Shown: positions 19,739-29,357 of the stretch, in pieces
Layout of the letters: each line of letters starts with the position of its first letter
Position numbering within the stretch: position 1 is the stretch's first letter
Assembly: GCA_031446125.1 (NCBI GenBank)
Contig: CP132909.1
Location: forward strand, 186,001-250,000
Length of the DNA: 64,000 bases
DNA from: Arsenophonus sp031446125
GTDB taxonomy: Bacteria; Pseudomonadota; Gammaproteobacteria; Enterobacterales; Enterobacteriaceae
Reading direction: 5' to 3'
The notes under the pieces: generated by a model
Told to the model about the DNA's origin: nothing
The model's input: the letters and a program-made list of their open reading frames with translations, nothing else
The model's database searches: none
Position numbers and translations under genes: made by a program

Positions 19739-19951
19739 ATGTCTGACAAAATGAAAGGTCAAGTAAAGTGGTTTAATGAATCTAAAGGCTTTGGTTTCAT
19801 CACTCCTTCTGATGGTAGCAAAGATGTATTCGTTCACTTTTCTGCCATTCAAGGAAATGGATTCAAAACCCTTGCTGAGGGACAAAATGTAGAATTTACA
19901 ATTGAAGATGGCTCTAAAGGTCCAGCTGCAGCGAATGTAACTGCTCTTTAA
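19739..19951 (+). CDS. cspC: Cold-shock family RNA chaperone (CspC/CspE type)
   Basis: A single OB-fold RNA/DNA-binding protein that melts RNA structure and can act as a transcription antiterminator. The 70 residues contain both RNA-binding motifs (KGFGFI and DVFVHF). The core from GQVKWFNESKG through NGFKTLAEGQNVEF is nearly identical to E. coli CspC, slightly less so to CspE. The ATG at 19739 follows AGGAAAAGG, which decides against the ATG at 19709. The codon use and GC are higher than the surroundings, as expected for a highly expressed gene. A strong terminator follows. Confidence 0.95.
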   Translation: MSDKMKGQVKWFNESKGFGFITPSDGSKDVFVHFSAIQGNGFKTLAEGQNVEFTIEDGSKGPAAANVTAL

Positions 19952-19983
19952 GATTTGTAAAATTTAAAAAAATGGATTTTTTT

Positions 19984-20025
19984 GAAGCCTGTCACTTTTT
20001 ATTTATAGTGACAGGCTTCTTTTTT
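19984..20025 (+). terminator. Strong Rho-independent terminator after csp
   Basis: A perfect 12-base stem (19984-19995 with 20008-20019), a 12-base A/T loop and a T6 tract (20020-20025), starting 33 bases after the csp stop. It is one of the two clearest terminators in the window. Confidence 0.93.
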
Positions 20026-20343
20026 GTGTTAATAAATACTTGAAGATATTGTTTGTTGTTTGTTTAAATTTCATAAATTTTATTTTTCACAAAAATTTTC
20101 ACAAAAAAAGAAAATATTTTTATTAAAAAATAAAAATATGTGTAATAAAATAAAATAGTATTTTTTATATAAAATATTTTCTATTAAATGTATCATTATG
20201 AATTATATCATTATGATATATATTGATCATATATTAATAAATTCTAATATTAATCTTAATTTTATAATGTTTGTATTAGTGGTTTTTAAAAAAAAAAGTA
20301 AAATTATTCATTAATATTTATTAATAAAAGAAATAAAAAAAAC
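20026..20343. other. A/T-rich spacer between csp terminator and tmRNA
   Basis: About 320 bases of A/T sequence with short runs of TTATGATAT-like repeats around 20200. No gene or RNA is visible; csp and ssrA converge here. Confidence 0.55.
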
Positions 20344-20714
20344 TGGTGGAGCTGGCGGGATTTGAACCCGCGTCCGAAATTTTTACATCCTAAGTTCTAC
20401 ATGCTTAGTCTATTTTTTATTTACTAATTAATTGTGAATAGACACACTTATTAATTAGATTAGTCTTATTATAATTAGCAGGCACCTCAGACTTTAGGTA
20501 ATCCCGCTATCTCTTTTTAAGATTTAACTTCTTTATATCCCCGTCCTAAAAGAGAGGAGGCTAGGGTAAAAGAAGACTCTGAGCAAGGTTATTAAGCTGC
20601 CAGTGTATATTGATTGTCGTTTGCGACTATTTTTTGCGGCTTTTTACGAGGCCCACCGCTCCTCGGCATGCCCTTCCGGGTTTCATAAATTTCGTCGAAT
20701 CCTTAATCAGCCCC
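20344..20714 (-). ncRNA. ssrA: tmRNA
   Basis: tmRNA rescues stalled ribosomes by trans-translation. The minus strand reads from GGGGCTGATT (5' end, 20714) to CCAGCTCCACCA (20344), 371 bases. The 5' and 3' ends form the tRNA-Ala-like acceptor and the 3' part has the T-arm GCGGG-TTCAAAT-CCCGC. The tag frame lies at 20592-20624 with resume codon GCA and encodes ANDNQYTLAA followed by TAA; E. coli has ANDENYALAA. The LAA degron is intact. The gene lies just downstream of smpB on the same strand, as in E. coli. It is much more GC-rich than its surroundings. Confidence 0.97.
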
Positions 20715-20757
20715 TATAAAATTGATTATTATATAGTATTTTTTTAAGTTTTGTTGT

Positions 20758-21237
20758 TTATCCGTATTTTTTTTTCATGATTTTATTTTTTTGTATTATC
20801 CACTCTTGTTTTTTAATGTCAGAACGTTTGTCATGTTTATTTTTACCTTTAGCTAAAGCAATTTTTATTTTGCACCAAGCGTTTTTCCAATAAAGAGATA
20901 ATGCTATTACAGTATTACCTGATTGATTAATTTTTCTAAATATTGAATCAATTTCTTTTTGTTTTAATAATAATTTACGTGTTCTTTTAGAATCATAAAT
21001 TATATTAAAAGAAGCCATGTGCAATGGGGTAATCATTAAACCTACGAGATAAGCTTCTTTATCTTTTATTAATATATAACTATTTCTAATATTGACATTC
21101 CCAGCACGTAATGCTTTAACTTCCCATCCAAACAATTTTAAACCAGCTTCAAATATTTCATGGATAAAATATTCATATGTTGCTTTTTTATTTTCAATTA
21201 TGATTTTATTACTTTTGTTTATCTTTCTGTTTATCAT
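20758..21237 (-). CDS. smpB: SsrA-binding protein SmpB
   Basis: SmpB binds the tRNA-like end of tmRNA and places it in the ribosomal A site. The 159 residues (160 in E. coli) include YFIHEIFEAGLKLFGWEVKALRAG, RTRKLLL, ALSLYWKNAWCKIKIALAKGK and the basic KHDKRSDIK tail that enters the mRNA channel. It is upstream of ssrA with a 43-base spacer and divergent from ratA. Confidence 0.96.
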   Translation of the reverse strand: MINRKINKSNKIIIENKKATYEYFIHEIFEAGLKLFGWEVKALRAGNVNIRNSYILIKDKEAYLVGLMITPLHMASFNIIYDSKRTRKLLLKQKEIDSIFRKINQSGNTVIALSLYWKNAWCKIKIALAKGKNKHDKRSDIKKQEWIIQKNKIMKKKYG

Positions 21238-21357
21238 ATCTAATAATTATAATCTATGTATTAATAAATAGCACGGAAAAATTAAAAATTTTATTGAATT
21301 TTTAATATATTAAATTTATATTTAATAAAGAATTTTTTTGATTGGGTAATAATATTA

Positions 21358-21795
21358 ATGTCAAAGTTTACTCGTTCTTTTTTTATGTCTTATAGTGCAA
21401 AAAATATTTTTAATTTAGTAAATGATGTAAATTCATATTCTTTATTTTTTCCTCATTGTACACATAGTAAAATATTAAATTATCATAAAAATGAAATGAT
21501 AGCAGCTATTGATATTTCTCAATATAATCTCTCTAAGACTTTTGTAACTCATAATACATTTAAAAAATATCAAACTATTCATATGAAATTAATACAAGGT
21601 CCATTGCATAAATTAATAGGTCATTGGTTATTTAGATCTTTAAATAAAAATTCCTGTAAGATCGAATTTTATCTAGAACTGGAATTTTCTAAGCAATGTG
21701 TAGAAATATTTTTTGAACAAGTTTTAAATGGATTTGCCGAAAAAATTCTTATAGCTTTTTCTAAACGTGCTGATGAAGTTTATAATAAATATTAA
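21358..21795 (+). CDS. ratA: START-like protein RatA (coenzyme Q-binding/toxin family)
   Basis: RatA belongs to the COQ10/START-like family. In E. coli it was described as a toxin that blocks 70S assembly, but the fold is that of a lipid or ubiquinone carrier and the role here may be respiratory. The 145 residues match the family: PYSA-like motif (SYSAKNIFNLVNDVNSY), FFPHCTHSKIL, a GPLHKLIGHW segment and a C-terminal helix ending VYNKY. E. coli has ratB after ratA; it is absent here, which argues against a toxin-antitoxin pair in this genome. Confidence 0.9.
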   Translation: MSKFTRSFFMSYSAKNIFNLVNDVNSYSLFFPHCTHSKILNYHKNEMIAAIDISQYNLSKTFVTHNTFKKYQTIHMKLIQGPLHKLIGHWLFRSLNKNSCKIEFYLELEFSKQCVEIFFEQVLNGFAEKILIAFSKRADEVYNKY

Positions 21796-22075
21796 AAGTT
21801 TTCTGGTTTATATTTTTAAAGTAATAATTTTTAAAATTAATAATTTTAATATGATAAAAATATTTATCTATTTCATCAAATTATATATTACTATTAATAA
21901 TATAAATTATGCAAAAAAATACAATATATTTAATTGTATGTCAGATACCATTGAATTATAAAAAAAAATTAGTCAATGCAGAATAATTATTAAATAAATT
22001 TTATAACTATAAAGATTATAAAATTAACTGTTTATGTTTCTGATAATTTTCTAGTATAATAAAAAAATTCTGGCA

Positions 22076-22408
22076 TTAATTTATTTTTTGATCAATTTTA
22101 ATTAAAATAGATTTTTCATTAAAAGTAAGTATTAGTGTTTTTTGTTTTGTTTTTTGATGACTAATTTTTTTATAAAAAATATAATACCATTTTTGTACTC
22201 CAAATGGTTCTTTTATCATTGGTGTTCCTAATATATAGGTTATTTGTTCCTTGTTCATTCCTAATTTTATTGTTGAAATATCTTTTATAGTAAAATAATT
22301 ACCCTGATTAATATCAGGATGATAAACAAAGTTTTTAATAACAGAACAGCCTGTTATTAAAATAATAGTAAAAATTATTAACATCCGAATTAATATTTTA
22401 TAATGCAT
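22076..22408 (-). CDS. bamE: Outer membrane assembly lipoprotein BamE
   Basis: BamE is a small lipoprotein of the BAM complex that inserts beta-barrel proteins into the outer membrane. The 110-residue precursor has an N-terminal hydrophobic segment and a lipobox LITGC with the modified Cys at residue 21. Then come YHPDINQGNYFTIKDISTIKLGMNKEQI and the LGTP.I..PFG..KWYYIF region typical of BamE. recN, which follows bamE's neighbourhood toward nadK in E. coli, is missing. No strong ribosome-binding site is visible. Confidence 0.93.
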   Translation of the reverse strand: MHYKILIRMLIIFTIILITGCSVIKNFVYHPDINQGNYFTIKDISTIKLGMNKEQITYILGTPMIKEPFGVQKWYYIFYKKISHQKTKQKTLILTFNEKSILIKIDQKIN

Positions 22409-22865
22409 AAAAAGATATATTATTTTTATAGGAATTATATTATATCATGATTAAGTTAAATATATTAAAAATATTTTATTTTTGTATGATAAATAATATG
22501 CCATTTCCATAAAAGCAAAAAAAGTTGCAATACTTTTTATCATCAGATATTTTTATATAGTAAATATATTTTTTTTATATTTGAAATATAACTATTTTAA
22601 TTGTTAAGAGTATATTAATATAAATATTTTTGTTGATTCGATAAATTCTTTTATTAAAATTATCAATATCAATTGATGTTTAATCGTTGTTTTTGTGAAT
22701 CTAATAATCTAAATATTATTATTGATCATATTTCAATAGTAATATGGGATTAATTATAATTTAAATATTACGATATTATATGAATATACTTTTTAATAAT
22801 TTTATAAATTACAATTTTGTATAAATAAAAAGAAAATTTTCGATTTCATTTTTATTTTTTTTGTA
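22409..22865. other. A/T-rich spacer between nadK and bamE (recN missing)
   Basis: About 460 bases; recN lies between nadK and bamE in E. coli. No remnant is recognisable. The bamE promoter must be within this stretch or upstream through nadK. Confidence 0.6.
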
Positions 22866-23777
22866 TTAAAAATAAAACTGTTTTTTTGACCAACCTAATT
22901 TAGAACTTAATACATTAAAATAGTTATAATTTTTAGGATGAATTAAGTGAAGTTTTTTTTTGCTTTTTTTAATTAAAACTTCATCATTATCATTTTTTAT
23001 AGGTAAAATAATTTGACTATCACAACTCATTTTGTAGTTAATATTCTTTTTTCTAAATTTTAATTTAATAATACTGTTACTACTAATGACTAGTGGTCGT
23101 GATGAAAGTGTATGAGGAAACATAGGTACTAAAGCGATCGCATCAAGATTAGGAGTCAATATGGGTCCACCGGCCGAGAGAGAGTAAGCAGTGGATCCAG
23201 TAGGGGTAGTAATAATTAATCCGTCTGAACGTTGAGAGAAAGCAAAGCGATCATCAATATAAACATCAAATTCAATCATATGTGCAATTTTTCCAGGATG
23301 CAAGATTACTTCGTTAATTGCATTGCTCATTATAGATTTTTTCTTTTTTTTCTTAATTACATGTGTTTCTAATAAAAAACGTTTTTCTTCATAAAAATTA
23401 CCTTTTAAGACTTCTGTAAGTTGTTCTTTGGCATTTTCAGGACCCAAATCAGCTAAAAAACCGAGATTACCTCGATTAATACCAATAACTTTACTTGCAT
23501 AATACGATAAAATACGTGCAGCACCTAACATATTACCATCACCACCAACAACAATAATTAAATCTGCTTTTTTACCTATTTCTTCTAAAGTACCTGTAAT
23601 GGCTTTTTGAAGATTAAGTTTTTGTGCATTTTTTTTTTCAATTAGAACTTTATATTTTTTTGATTTTAACCAATAATATAATTGTTCATGTGTTATTAAT
23701 GCTTCAGAATATCTTGGATACCCTATGATACCAATATATTTAAATAATCTTTTTTTTTGTTTTGTTTTAGTTAACAT
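22866..23777 (-). CDS. nadK: NAD kinase
   Basis: NadK phosphorylates NAD to NADP using ATP. The 303 residues (292 in E. coli) have the GGDGNMLGAAR active-site motif, GINRGNLGFL, HPGKIAHMIEFDVYID, QRSDGLIITTPTGSTAYSLSAGGP and the LGWSKKQF end. The coding strand contains an uninterrupted A10 run (23629-23638) that is in frame, the same tract length that breaks era. It is divergent from grpE across a 105-base spacer that contains the heat-shock promoter. Confidence 0.96.
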   Translation of the reverse strand: MLTKTKQKKRLFKYIGIIGYPRYSEALITHEQLYYWLKSKKYKVLIEKKNAQKLNLQKAITGTLEEIGKKADLIIVVGGDGNMLGAARILSYYASKVIGINRGNLGFLADLGPENAKEQLTEVLKGNFYEEKRFLLETHVIKKKKKKSIMSNAINEVILHPGKIAHMIEFDVYIDDRFAFSQRSDGLIITTPTGSTAYSLSAGGPILTPNLDAIALVPMFPHTLSSRPLVISSNSIIKLKFRKKNINYKMSCDSQIILPIKNDNDEVLIKKSKKKLHLIHPKNYNYFNVLSSKLGWSKKQFYF

Positions 23778-23809
23778 GTTTTTCTTCTTATAAGTTGATG
23801 TTCTTTTCT

Positions 23810-23837
23810 CTTGAATACAAAAGTTTTATCCCCATAA
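23810..23837 (+). promoter_or_regulatory. Sigma-32 (heat-shock) promoter of grpE
   Basis: CTTGAA (23810-23815) and CCCCATAA (23830-23837) are separated by 14 bases, 13 counted from the seven-base CTTGAAT. This is a near-perfect match to the RpoH consensus CTTGAAA-N11-15-CCCCATnT. It lies about 45 bases upstream of the grpE start. A CCCC run in this spacer is unusual enough to suggest selection. RpoH itself is not in the window. Confidence 0.85.
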
Positions 23838-23882
23838 TAATCTAATAATCTAGATTATTGCTAAATAAATATGGAGATACTA

Positions 23883-24485
23883 ATGAGTAGTGAAGATCAA
23901 AAAATAAAAAATGAAGAAACCTCTCAAGAAAAAGAATTTAAAAAAATAGAACAAAATGAAAAACAAGAAAATATTCTCGATAAAGAAGAACCCATAAAAT
24001 CCATGGAAGAAGTTTTGATTGATTCGCGTATTAATGAATTAGAAGAACAATTATTGGAATTGCAAAAACGTGAACGTGAAGTTTTATTAAGATCTAAAGC
24101 AGAAGTTGAAAATATTCGTCGACGTACTGAACAAGACATTGAAAAAGCACACAAGTTTGCTTTAGAAAATTTTGCTCATGAATTATTACCTGTGATTGAT
24201 AATTTAGAAAGGGCAATTGAAGCTGTTGATAGAAAAAAAACTTCATCAATGAAAATGCTTGAAGGTCTTGAATTGACATTAAAATCTTTTTTAAATGCTA
24301 TTAATAAGTACGGTGTTGCAGCAGTAGTCGAAAATAATGTCCCCTTTAATCCAGAAGTACATCAGGCAATGACAGTTATTCATTCTGAAAAACATGAACC
24401 TAATCAAGTAATTGATGTTATGCAAAAAGGATATACGTTAAATGGACGTTTATTGCGTCCCGCTATGGTAATTGTTTCAAAATAA
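23883..24485 (+). CDS. grpE: Nucleotide exchange factor GrpE
   Basis: GrpE releases ADP from DnaK in the Hsp70 chaperone cycle. The 200 residues (197 in E. coli) have an acidic lysine/glutamate-rich N-terminus, the long dimerising helix (RSKAEVENIRRRTEQDIEKA, then HKFALENFAHELLPVIDNLERA) and a C-terminal beta domain with the QKGYTLNGRLLRPAMV signature. The start ATG at 23883 follows GGAG and reads MSSEDQK like E. coli; the ATG at 23871 overlaps that site and is rejected. Expression is probably from the sigma-32 promoter at 23810. Confidence 0.96.
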   Translation: MSSEDQKIKNEETSQEKEFKKIEQNEKQENILDKEEPIKSMEEVLIDSRINELEEQLLELQKREREVLLRSKAEVENIRRRTEQDIEKAHKFALENFAHELLPVIDNLERAIEAVDRKKTSSMKMLEGLELTLKSFLNAINKYGVAAVVENNVPFNPEVHQAMTVIHSEKHEPNQVIDVMQKGYTLNGRLLRPAMVIVSK

Positions 24486-24511
24486 ATAAAAAAAAACGTA
24501 TTAGATAAAAT

Positions 24512-24545
24512 ATGCCCCACCCAAATTTTTATGGGTGTGTGGCAT
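24512..24545. terminator. Hairpin between convergent grpE and ung
   Basis: ATGCC and CCACCC-type arms (24512-24523) pair with 24532-24545, with a small asymmetric bulge and an A/T loop. The stem is GC-rich in an A/T context and sits between two convergent genes, so a shared terminator is likely. Neither side has an immediate long T-run, so function is uncertain. Confidence 0.45.
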
Positions 24546-24557
24546 GAAGTTTATAAA

Positions 24558-25229
24558 TTATAATAATGTCCAATTAATAATTGGGAAGCCATTTTTTGTT
24601 AAAATTTTATTGGTTTTAGAAAAATGTTTGCAACCAAAAAAACCTTTACAAGCAGATAGCGGTGAAGGATGAGATGCTTTAAGAAAAAAATGTTTTTTAG
24701 TATTAATTAACTGACTTTTTTTTTGTGCATGAGCACCCCATAATAAAAAAATTACACCAAAGCAGTATTGATTGATTGCCATCATCACTTTATTTGTAAA
24801 ATTTTCCCAACCCAGATGAAAATGTGAATGTGCTTTACCTGATTCAACAGTTAAAACCGTATTTAGTAATAATACTCCTTGCTTTGCCCAATTAATTAAA
24901 CAACCATGATTTGGGTGTTTAAAACTTGGAATATCTTTTTTTAGTTCTTTATATATATTAGATAAAGAAGGTGGTATTGGAATATTTTTAGGAACAGAAA
25001 AAGCAAATCCATTAGCTTGATTAGGTCCATGATAAGGATCTTGTCCTAAAATAACGACTCTTATTTTTTTTAGTTCAGTATAATTAAAAGCATTAAAAAT
25101 ATCTTTATTTTGAGGGTAAATTATTTTTCCTTTTTGTCTTTCTATGGTAAGATTTTTCAAAATATTACAAAAATAATCTTCTTTTTTTTCTTTGTTAATA
25201 ATATCACTCCATGTTGGTATATGGTACAT
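24558..25229 (-). CDS. ung: Uracil-DNA glycosylase
   Basis: Ung removes uracil from DNA, starting base-excision repair of deaminated cytosine. The 223 residues (229 in E. coli) have the catalytic GQDPYHG motif, LLNTVLTVESGKAHSH, FLLWGAHAQKK and the HPSPLSA motif. The start at 25229 (MYHIPTWSDII) has AGGAA six bases upstream; the longer frame from 25286 adds 19 residues without family support. Loss of Ung would speed GC-to-AT change, so its retention alongside xthA in such an AT-rich genome is notable. Confidence 0.95.
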   Translation of the reverse strand: MYHIPTWSDIINKEKKEDYFCNILKNLTIERQKGKIIYPQNKDIFNAFNYTELKKIRVVILGQDPYHGPNQANGFAFSVPKNIPIPPSLSNIYKELKKDIPSFKHPNHGCLINWAKQGVLLLNTVLTVESGKAHSHFHLGWENFTNKVMMAINQYCFGVIFLLWGAHAQKKSQLINTKKHFFLKASHPSPLSACKGFFGCKHFSKTNKILTKNGFPIINWTLL

Positions 25230-26327
25230 AATGATTCCTATAATTTGTATGAAGGTGATTCTTATTTTTGCATTTAATTTTATCAAATAAAATTATTATT
25301 CAATAATATTTTTTATTATTTTGATAAGTATAAATATGTATAAAAGAAAAAACATATTGAAAAAATAGTTTGAATATTTTATTAAAATTAAAGCAATATA
25401 CATAAAATATGTTTATGGAATATTGTTCTCTAATTTTTTAAAAGAAATATATTTAATTATAATGAATGTATTATAATTAATAAATATAAATTTTATTTTA
25501 TTAGATTACAATAACAAGATCAAAAATCTTTAAATTATCAATTTGTTTATTAATATTATATACAGTATATAAAGTTTTTTATTTGGTAATTTTAAAATAC
25601 ACATTTTAGAAATTAGAAAAAATAACATCACTTATTTATAATAATTTTAAAAAAGTATTTTTAGATTTTTATCAAACATTATTTTTAATAAAATTATCCA
25701 ACAAAGATTAAATAAATCTATATTTTTTAAAAATATTTTTAATGTTAGTATTATAGATTTCTTTTATTATTAAAATATAAAATTTAAAATATAAATATAT
25801 AAAATATTTTGTGTAAAAATCTGCATTATAATTAATAATTTTTGTAGATAAAATCAGATTGATTTTGTTATTATAAAAATTTAATTTGCATTAGAGTAAA
25901 AATATGTTGCTTTGAATATTAATATTTTTTCTAAAAAATTTGAAGTGCATAGATTTATGTCTTAAAAATTTTTTATATTAAAATATTTTGTAATAAAAAA
26001 ATTATTTTTTTTCTTTTTATTTGCTACTAAATATATTTTAGTAAAAGTTTATAAATATTAATACATTAATAATTAAGAGAAATATTTCATGTTTATGATT
26101 TTCATTAAAACATATTTTTTAGTATACAAGTAGTTGATACAAAAAATATTTCTAAAAGATGATTTTTCTTTCTTTTTAAAAAAGATAAATAAATTTTGTA
26201 TATAAAAAATAGCATAAAGAAAATTATTTTCTTCAATACAGATTTAATAAATTTATTATATAAAATACAAAAATTCAAATATAATATAAAAATAATTTTA
26301 TCAAAAATTTAAGATGAAAATATAAAA
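25230..26327. other. 1.1 kb A/T-rich spacer between ung and lepA
   Basis: No supported gene. In E. coli the interval between ung and lepA contains srmB, nadB, rpoE-rseABC and others, none of which is recognisable here. ung and lepA diverge, so two promoters are expected. Confidence 0.6.
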
Positions 26328-28136
26328 TTGAACATTAAACGTATAAGAAATTTTTCTATAATAGCTCATATTGATCATGGTAAATCAACTTTATCAGATC
26401 GTATTATCCAAATTTGCGGTGGTTTATCTGAACGTGAAATGGAAACACAAGTATTAGATTCTATGGATTTAGAACGTGAAAGAGGTATCACAATAAAAGC
26501 TCAAAGTGTTACCCTTAATTATAAGAACACTGATGGTAAAATTTATAAACTAAATTTTATTGATACACCTGGTCATGTAGACTTTTCTTACGAAGTATCT
26601 CGTTCATTAGCTGCTTGTGAAGGAGCTCTACTTGTTGTTGATGCTAGTCAAGGAGTAGAAGCACAAACTTTAGCTAATTGTTACACTGCCATTGAAATGA
26701 ATTTAGAAGTTATCCCTGTTCTTAATAAAATAGATTTATCTGTCGCAGAACCAGATCGTGTAGCTAAAGAAATTGAAAATATTATTGGTATTAACGCTAA
26801 TAAAGCAGTTCGTTGTTCAGCAAAAACAGGGATAGGAATAGAAGATGTTATTCAATGTCTTATAAAGAAAATACCGGCACCTGATGGTGATTTTAAAAAA
26901 CCTTTGCAGGCATTAATTATCGATTCATGGTTTGATAATTACTTAGGGGTTGTTTCTTTAGTACGTATTAAAAATGGAATGATTACTAAAGGTGATAAAA
27001 TTAAAATCATGAGTTCTAATCAATGTCATTATATTAATCGATTAGGTGTGTTTACACCAAAAAGAATAGATTGTCAAAAATTATACTGTGGTGAAGTAGG
27101 TTGGTTAAGTTATTCTATTAAAAATATTCATGGTCCAGGTGTTGGTGATACATTAACAGGTGCTTATGATACAGCAGAACAACCTTTGCCTGGATTTAAA
27201 AGAGTAAAACCACAAGTGTATGCAGGATTATTTACAATAAACTCTGATTCTTATGAATCGTTTCGTGATGCTTTAGCTAAATTAAGTTTAAATGATTCGT
27301 CTTTATTTTATGAACCAGAAACTTCAACAACATTAGGATATGGATTTCGATGTGGTTTTTTAGGTTTATTGCATATGGAAATTATTCAAGAACGTTTAGA
27401 AAGAGAATATAATTTACATATTATTACAACTGTTCCTACAGTACTTTATGAAGTTGAGTTAAAAAACAAAAAAATAATTTATATTGATAATCCTGCTAAA
27501 TTGCCATTATCAAATTATATAAACGAATTACGTGAACCTATTGCTTTATGTAATATATTAATTCCTAAAGAATATCTTGGTAATATTATTAAGTTATGTA
27601 TAGAAAAAAGAGGTGTTCAAATTAATATGTTTTATTATAGTAATCAGGTGAAATTAACTTATGAAATTCCTATGAGTGAAGTCATTTTAGATTTTTTTGA
27701 TCGATTAAAATCTATCTCACGTGGATATGCTTCCTTAGATTATAATTTTAAACGTTTTCAAGTAGCACAAATGGTAAGTGTAGACATATTAATTAATAAT
27801 GAAAAAATTGATGATTTAACATTGATTGTTCATCGTATAAATGCTGATTATTGTGCTCGCCAATTAGTCAATAAAATAAAAGATTTAATTCCACGTCAAC
27901 AATTTGATGTTGTTATTCAAGCTGCAATTGGTAAACATGTTATAACACGTTCAACAGTAAAACCATTGCGTAAAAATGTATTATCTAAATGTTCTGGTGG
28001 TGATGTTAGTCGTAAAAAAAAATTATTAGAAAAACAAAAAATTGGAAAAAAAAAGATGAAAAAAGTAGGTAATATTGAGTTACCCAAAGAAGTTTTTCTT
28101 GCTATTTTAAATGTAAGTAAAAAAAATAACTACTGA
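26328..28136 (+). CDS. lepA: Elongation factor 4 (LepA), back-translocating GTPase
   Basis: EF4/LepA is a ribosome-bound GTPase implicated in initiation and 30S biogenesis. The 602 residues (599 in E. coli) carry AHIDHGKST, the FIDTPGHVDF switch II, NKID, the elongation-factor domains and the LepA-specific C-terminal domain (IGKHVITRSTVKPLRKNVLSKCSGGD). The start is TTG at 26328, reading MNIKRIRNFSIIAHIDH; no ATG is positioned better. It is followed after 34 bases by lepB, as in E. coli. Confidence 0.96.
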   Translation: MNIKRIRNFSIIAHIDHGKSTLSDRIIQICGGLSEREMETQVLDSMDLERERGITIKAQSVTLNYKNTDGKIYKLNFIDTPGHVDFSYEVSRSLAACEGALLVVDASQGVEAQTLANCYTAIEMNLEVIPVLNKIDLSVAEPDRVAKEIENIIGINANKAVRCSAKTGIGIEDVIQCLIKKIPAPDGDFKKPLQALIIDSWFDNYLGVVSLVRIKNGMITKGDKIKIMSSNQCHYINRLGVFTPKRIDCQKLYCGEVGWLSYSIKNIHGPGVGDTLTGAYDTAEQPLPGFKRVKPQVYAGLFTINSDSYESFRDALAKLSLNDSSLFYEPETSTTLGYGFRCGFLGLLHMEIIQERLEREYNLHIITTVPTVLYEVELKNKKIIYIDNPAKLPLSNYINELREPIALCNILIPKEYLGNIIKLCIEKRGVQINMFYYSNQVKLTYEIPMSEVILDFFDRLKSISRGYASLDYNFKRFQVAQMVSVDILINNEKIDDLTLIVHRINADYCARQLVNKIKDLIPRQQFDVVIQAAIGKHVITRSTVKPLRKNVLSKCSGGDVSRKKKLLEKQKIGKKKMKKVGNIELPKEVFLAILNVSKKNNY

Positions 28137-28170
28137 TTTAATCGGGCACATATAAAAAAGGAGAACTTGA

Positions 28171-29142
28171 ATGGCCAATACTTTTTCTTTAATATTAACA
28201 TTTGTAACTTTAATTACAGGTATTATTTGGATTATTGATCGTTTTGAATTAGTAAAATTTTATACAGAAAAAAAGAATAAGAAAACAAATAAATTTGAAA
28301 AAGTAGCAGAACACAGTTCTTTAATAATAAACAATGATAAAATATCATGGGTTAATAGTTTTTCATCTTTTTTTCCAATATTATCTACTGTATTAATTAT
28401 TCGAACATTTATTTGTGAGCCCTTTCAAATTCCATCAGGATCAATGATGCCTACTTTATTAGTCGGTGATTTTATTTTAACAGAAAAATTTTCATATGGA
28501 TTAAAAGATCCTGTAACACATACAACATTATTGAAAGTTGGAAAACCTAAACGTGGTGATATTGCTGTTTTTAAGTACCCTAAAGATCCCAGTATAAATT
28601 TTATTAAACGTGTTATTGGTTTACCTGGTGATAAAATTATTTATGACCCTATAAAGAAAGAATTGACTATATATCCTAATTGTTTAAATTTAAGTTGTAC
28701 AAAAAAAATACCAATTATTTATTCTTTGTTTGAAAAAAGTGAATGGGCTTTGTTTTTTAATATTGACGATTCTATGATATCAACTCAAGTTGGAAGTTAT
28801 AAAATTCCAGTAATCGAATCAGTTCCCCAGAATGCATTACGCCAATTTAAAAGAAGAGAAATATTAGATAGTATTAATTATGAATTACTATTTATTCCAC
28901 AAATATATGCTAATCCTAATTATAGACAATTTGGATTACCTGATAATCAATGGATTGTTCCACCTAAAAATTATTTTGTGATGGGAGATAATCGTGATAA
29001 TAGTGCAGATAGCCGTATGTGGGGTTTTGTACCAGAAGAAAATTTTGTTGGACGTGCTTTTTTTATTTGGTTGAGTTTTGATAAACATGAAAATAAATGG
29101 CCTACTGGTCTACGTTTAAATCGTATTGGTATAATTAAATAA
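28171..29142 (+). CDS. lepB: Signal peptidase I
   Basis: LepB cleaves signal peptides from exported proteins at the outer face of the inner membrane. The 323 residues (324 in E. coli) have two N-terminal membrane segments (about residues 4-22 and 62-80). The catalytic serine is S91 in PSGSMMPT and the general-base lysine is K146 in FIKRVIGLPGDK. The periplasmic domain ends with GDNRDNSADSRMWGFVP. An AAGGAG site precedes the ATG. Its presence fits the retained exported proteins in this window (LolA, ArtI). Confidence 0.96.
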   Translation: MANTFSLILTFVTLITGIIWIIDRFELVKFYTEKKNKKTNKFEKVAEHSSLIINNDKISWVNSFSSFFPILSTVLIIRTFICEPFQIPSGSMMPTLLVGDFILTEKFSYGLKDPVTHTTLLKVGKPKRGDIAVFKYPKDPSINFIKRVIGLPGDKIIYDPIKKELTIYPNCLNLSCTKKIPIIYSLFEKSEWALFFNIDDSMISTQVGSYKIPVIESVPQNALRQFKRREILDSINYELLFIPQIYANPNYRQFGLPDNQWIVPPKNYFVMGDNRDNSADSRMWGFVPEENFVGRAFFIWLSFDKHENKWPTGLRLNRIGIIK

Positions 29143-29357
29143 TGAAAATAAATAAACAGAATAAAACTAATCATTCATGATAAATTGATTAATACAAGAA
29201 TAAATTTAAAATATATTACTATGATAATTAAAAGTCACGATTTAAAAATTTGTATAAACAAAAAATTATAAAATATTACTTTTTATAAAATTTAATTTCA
29301 TTGATTTGTAGTTTGTATTTTATGTCATTTATTATAATAAAACACGATTGGTAGTAC

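Noticed and set aside
21767..21961. 64-codon frame overlapping the end of ratA, where ratB would lie
   Set aside because: No similarity to RatB; it begins inside ratA in another frame and is Ile/Asn/Lys-rich noise.
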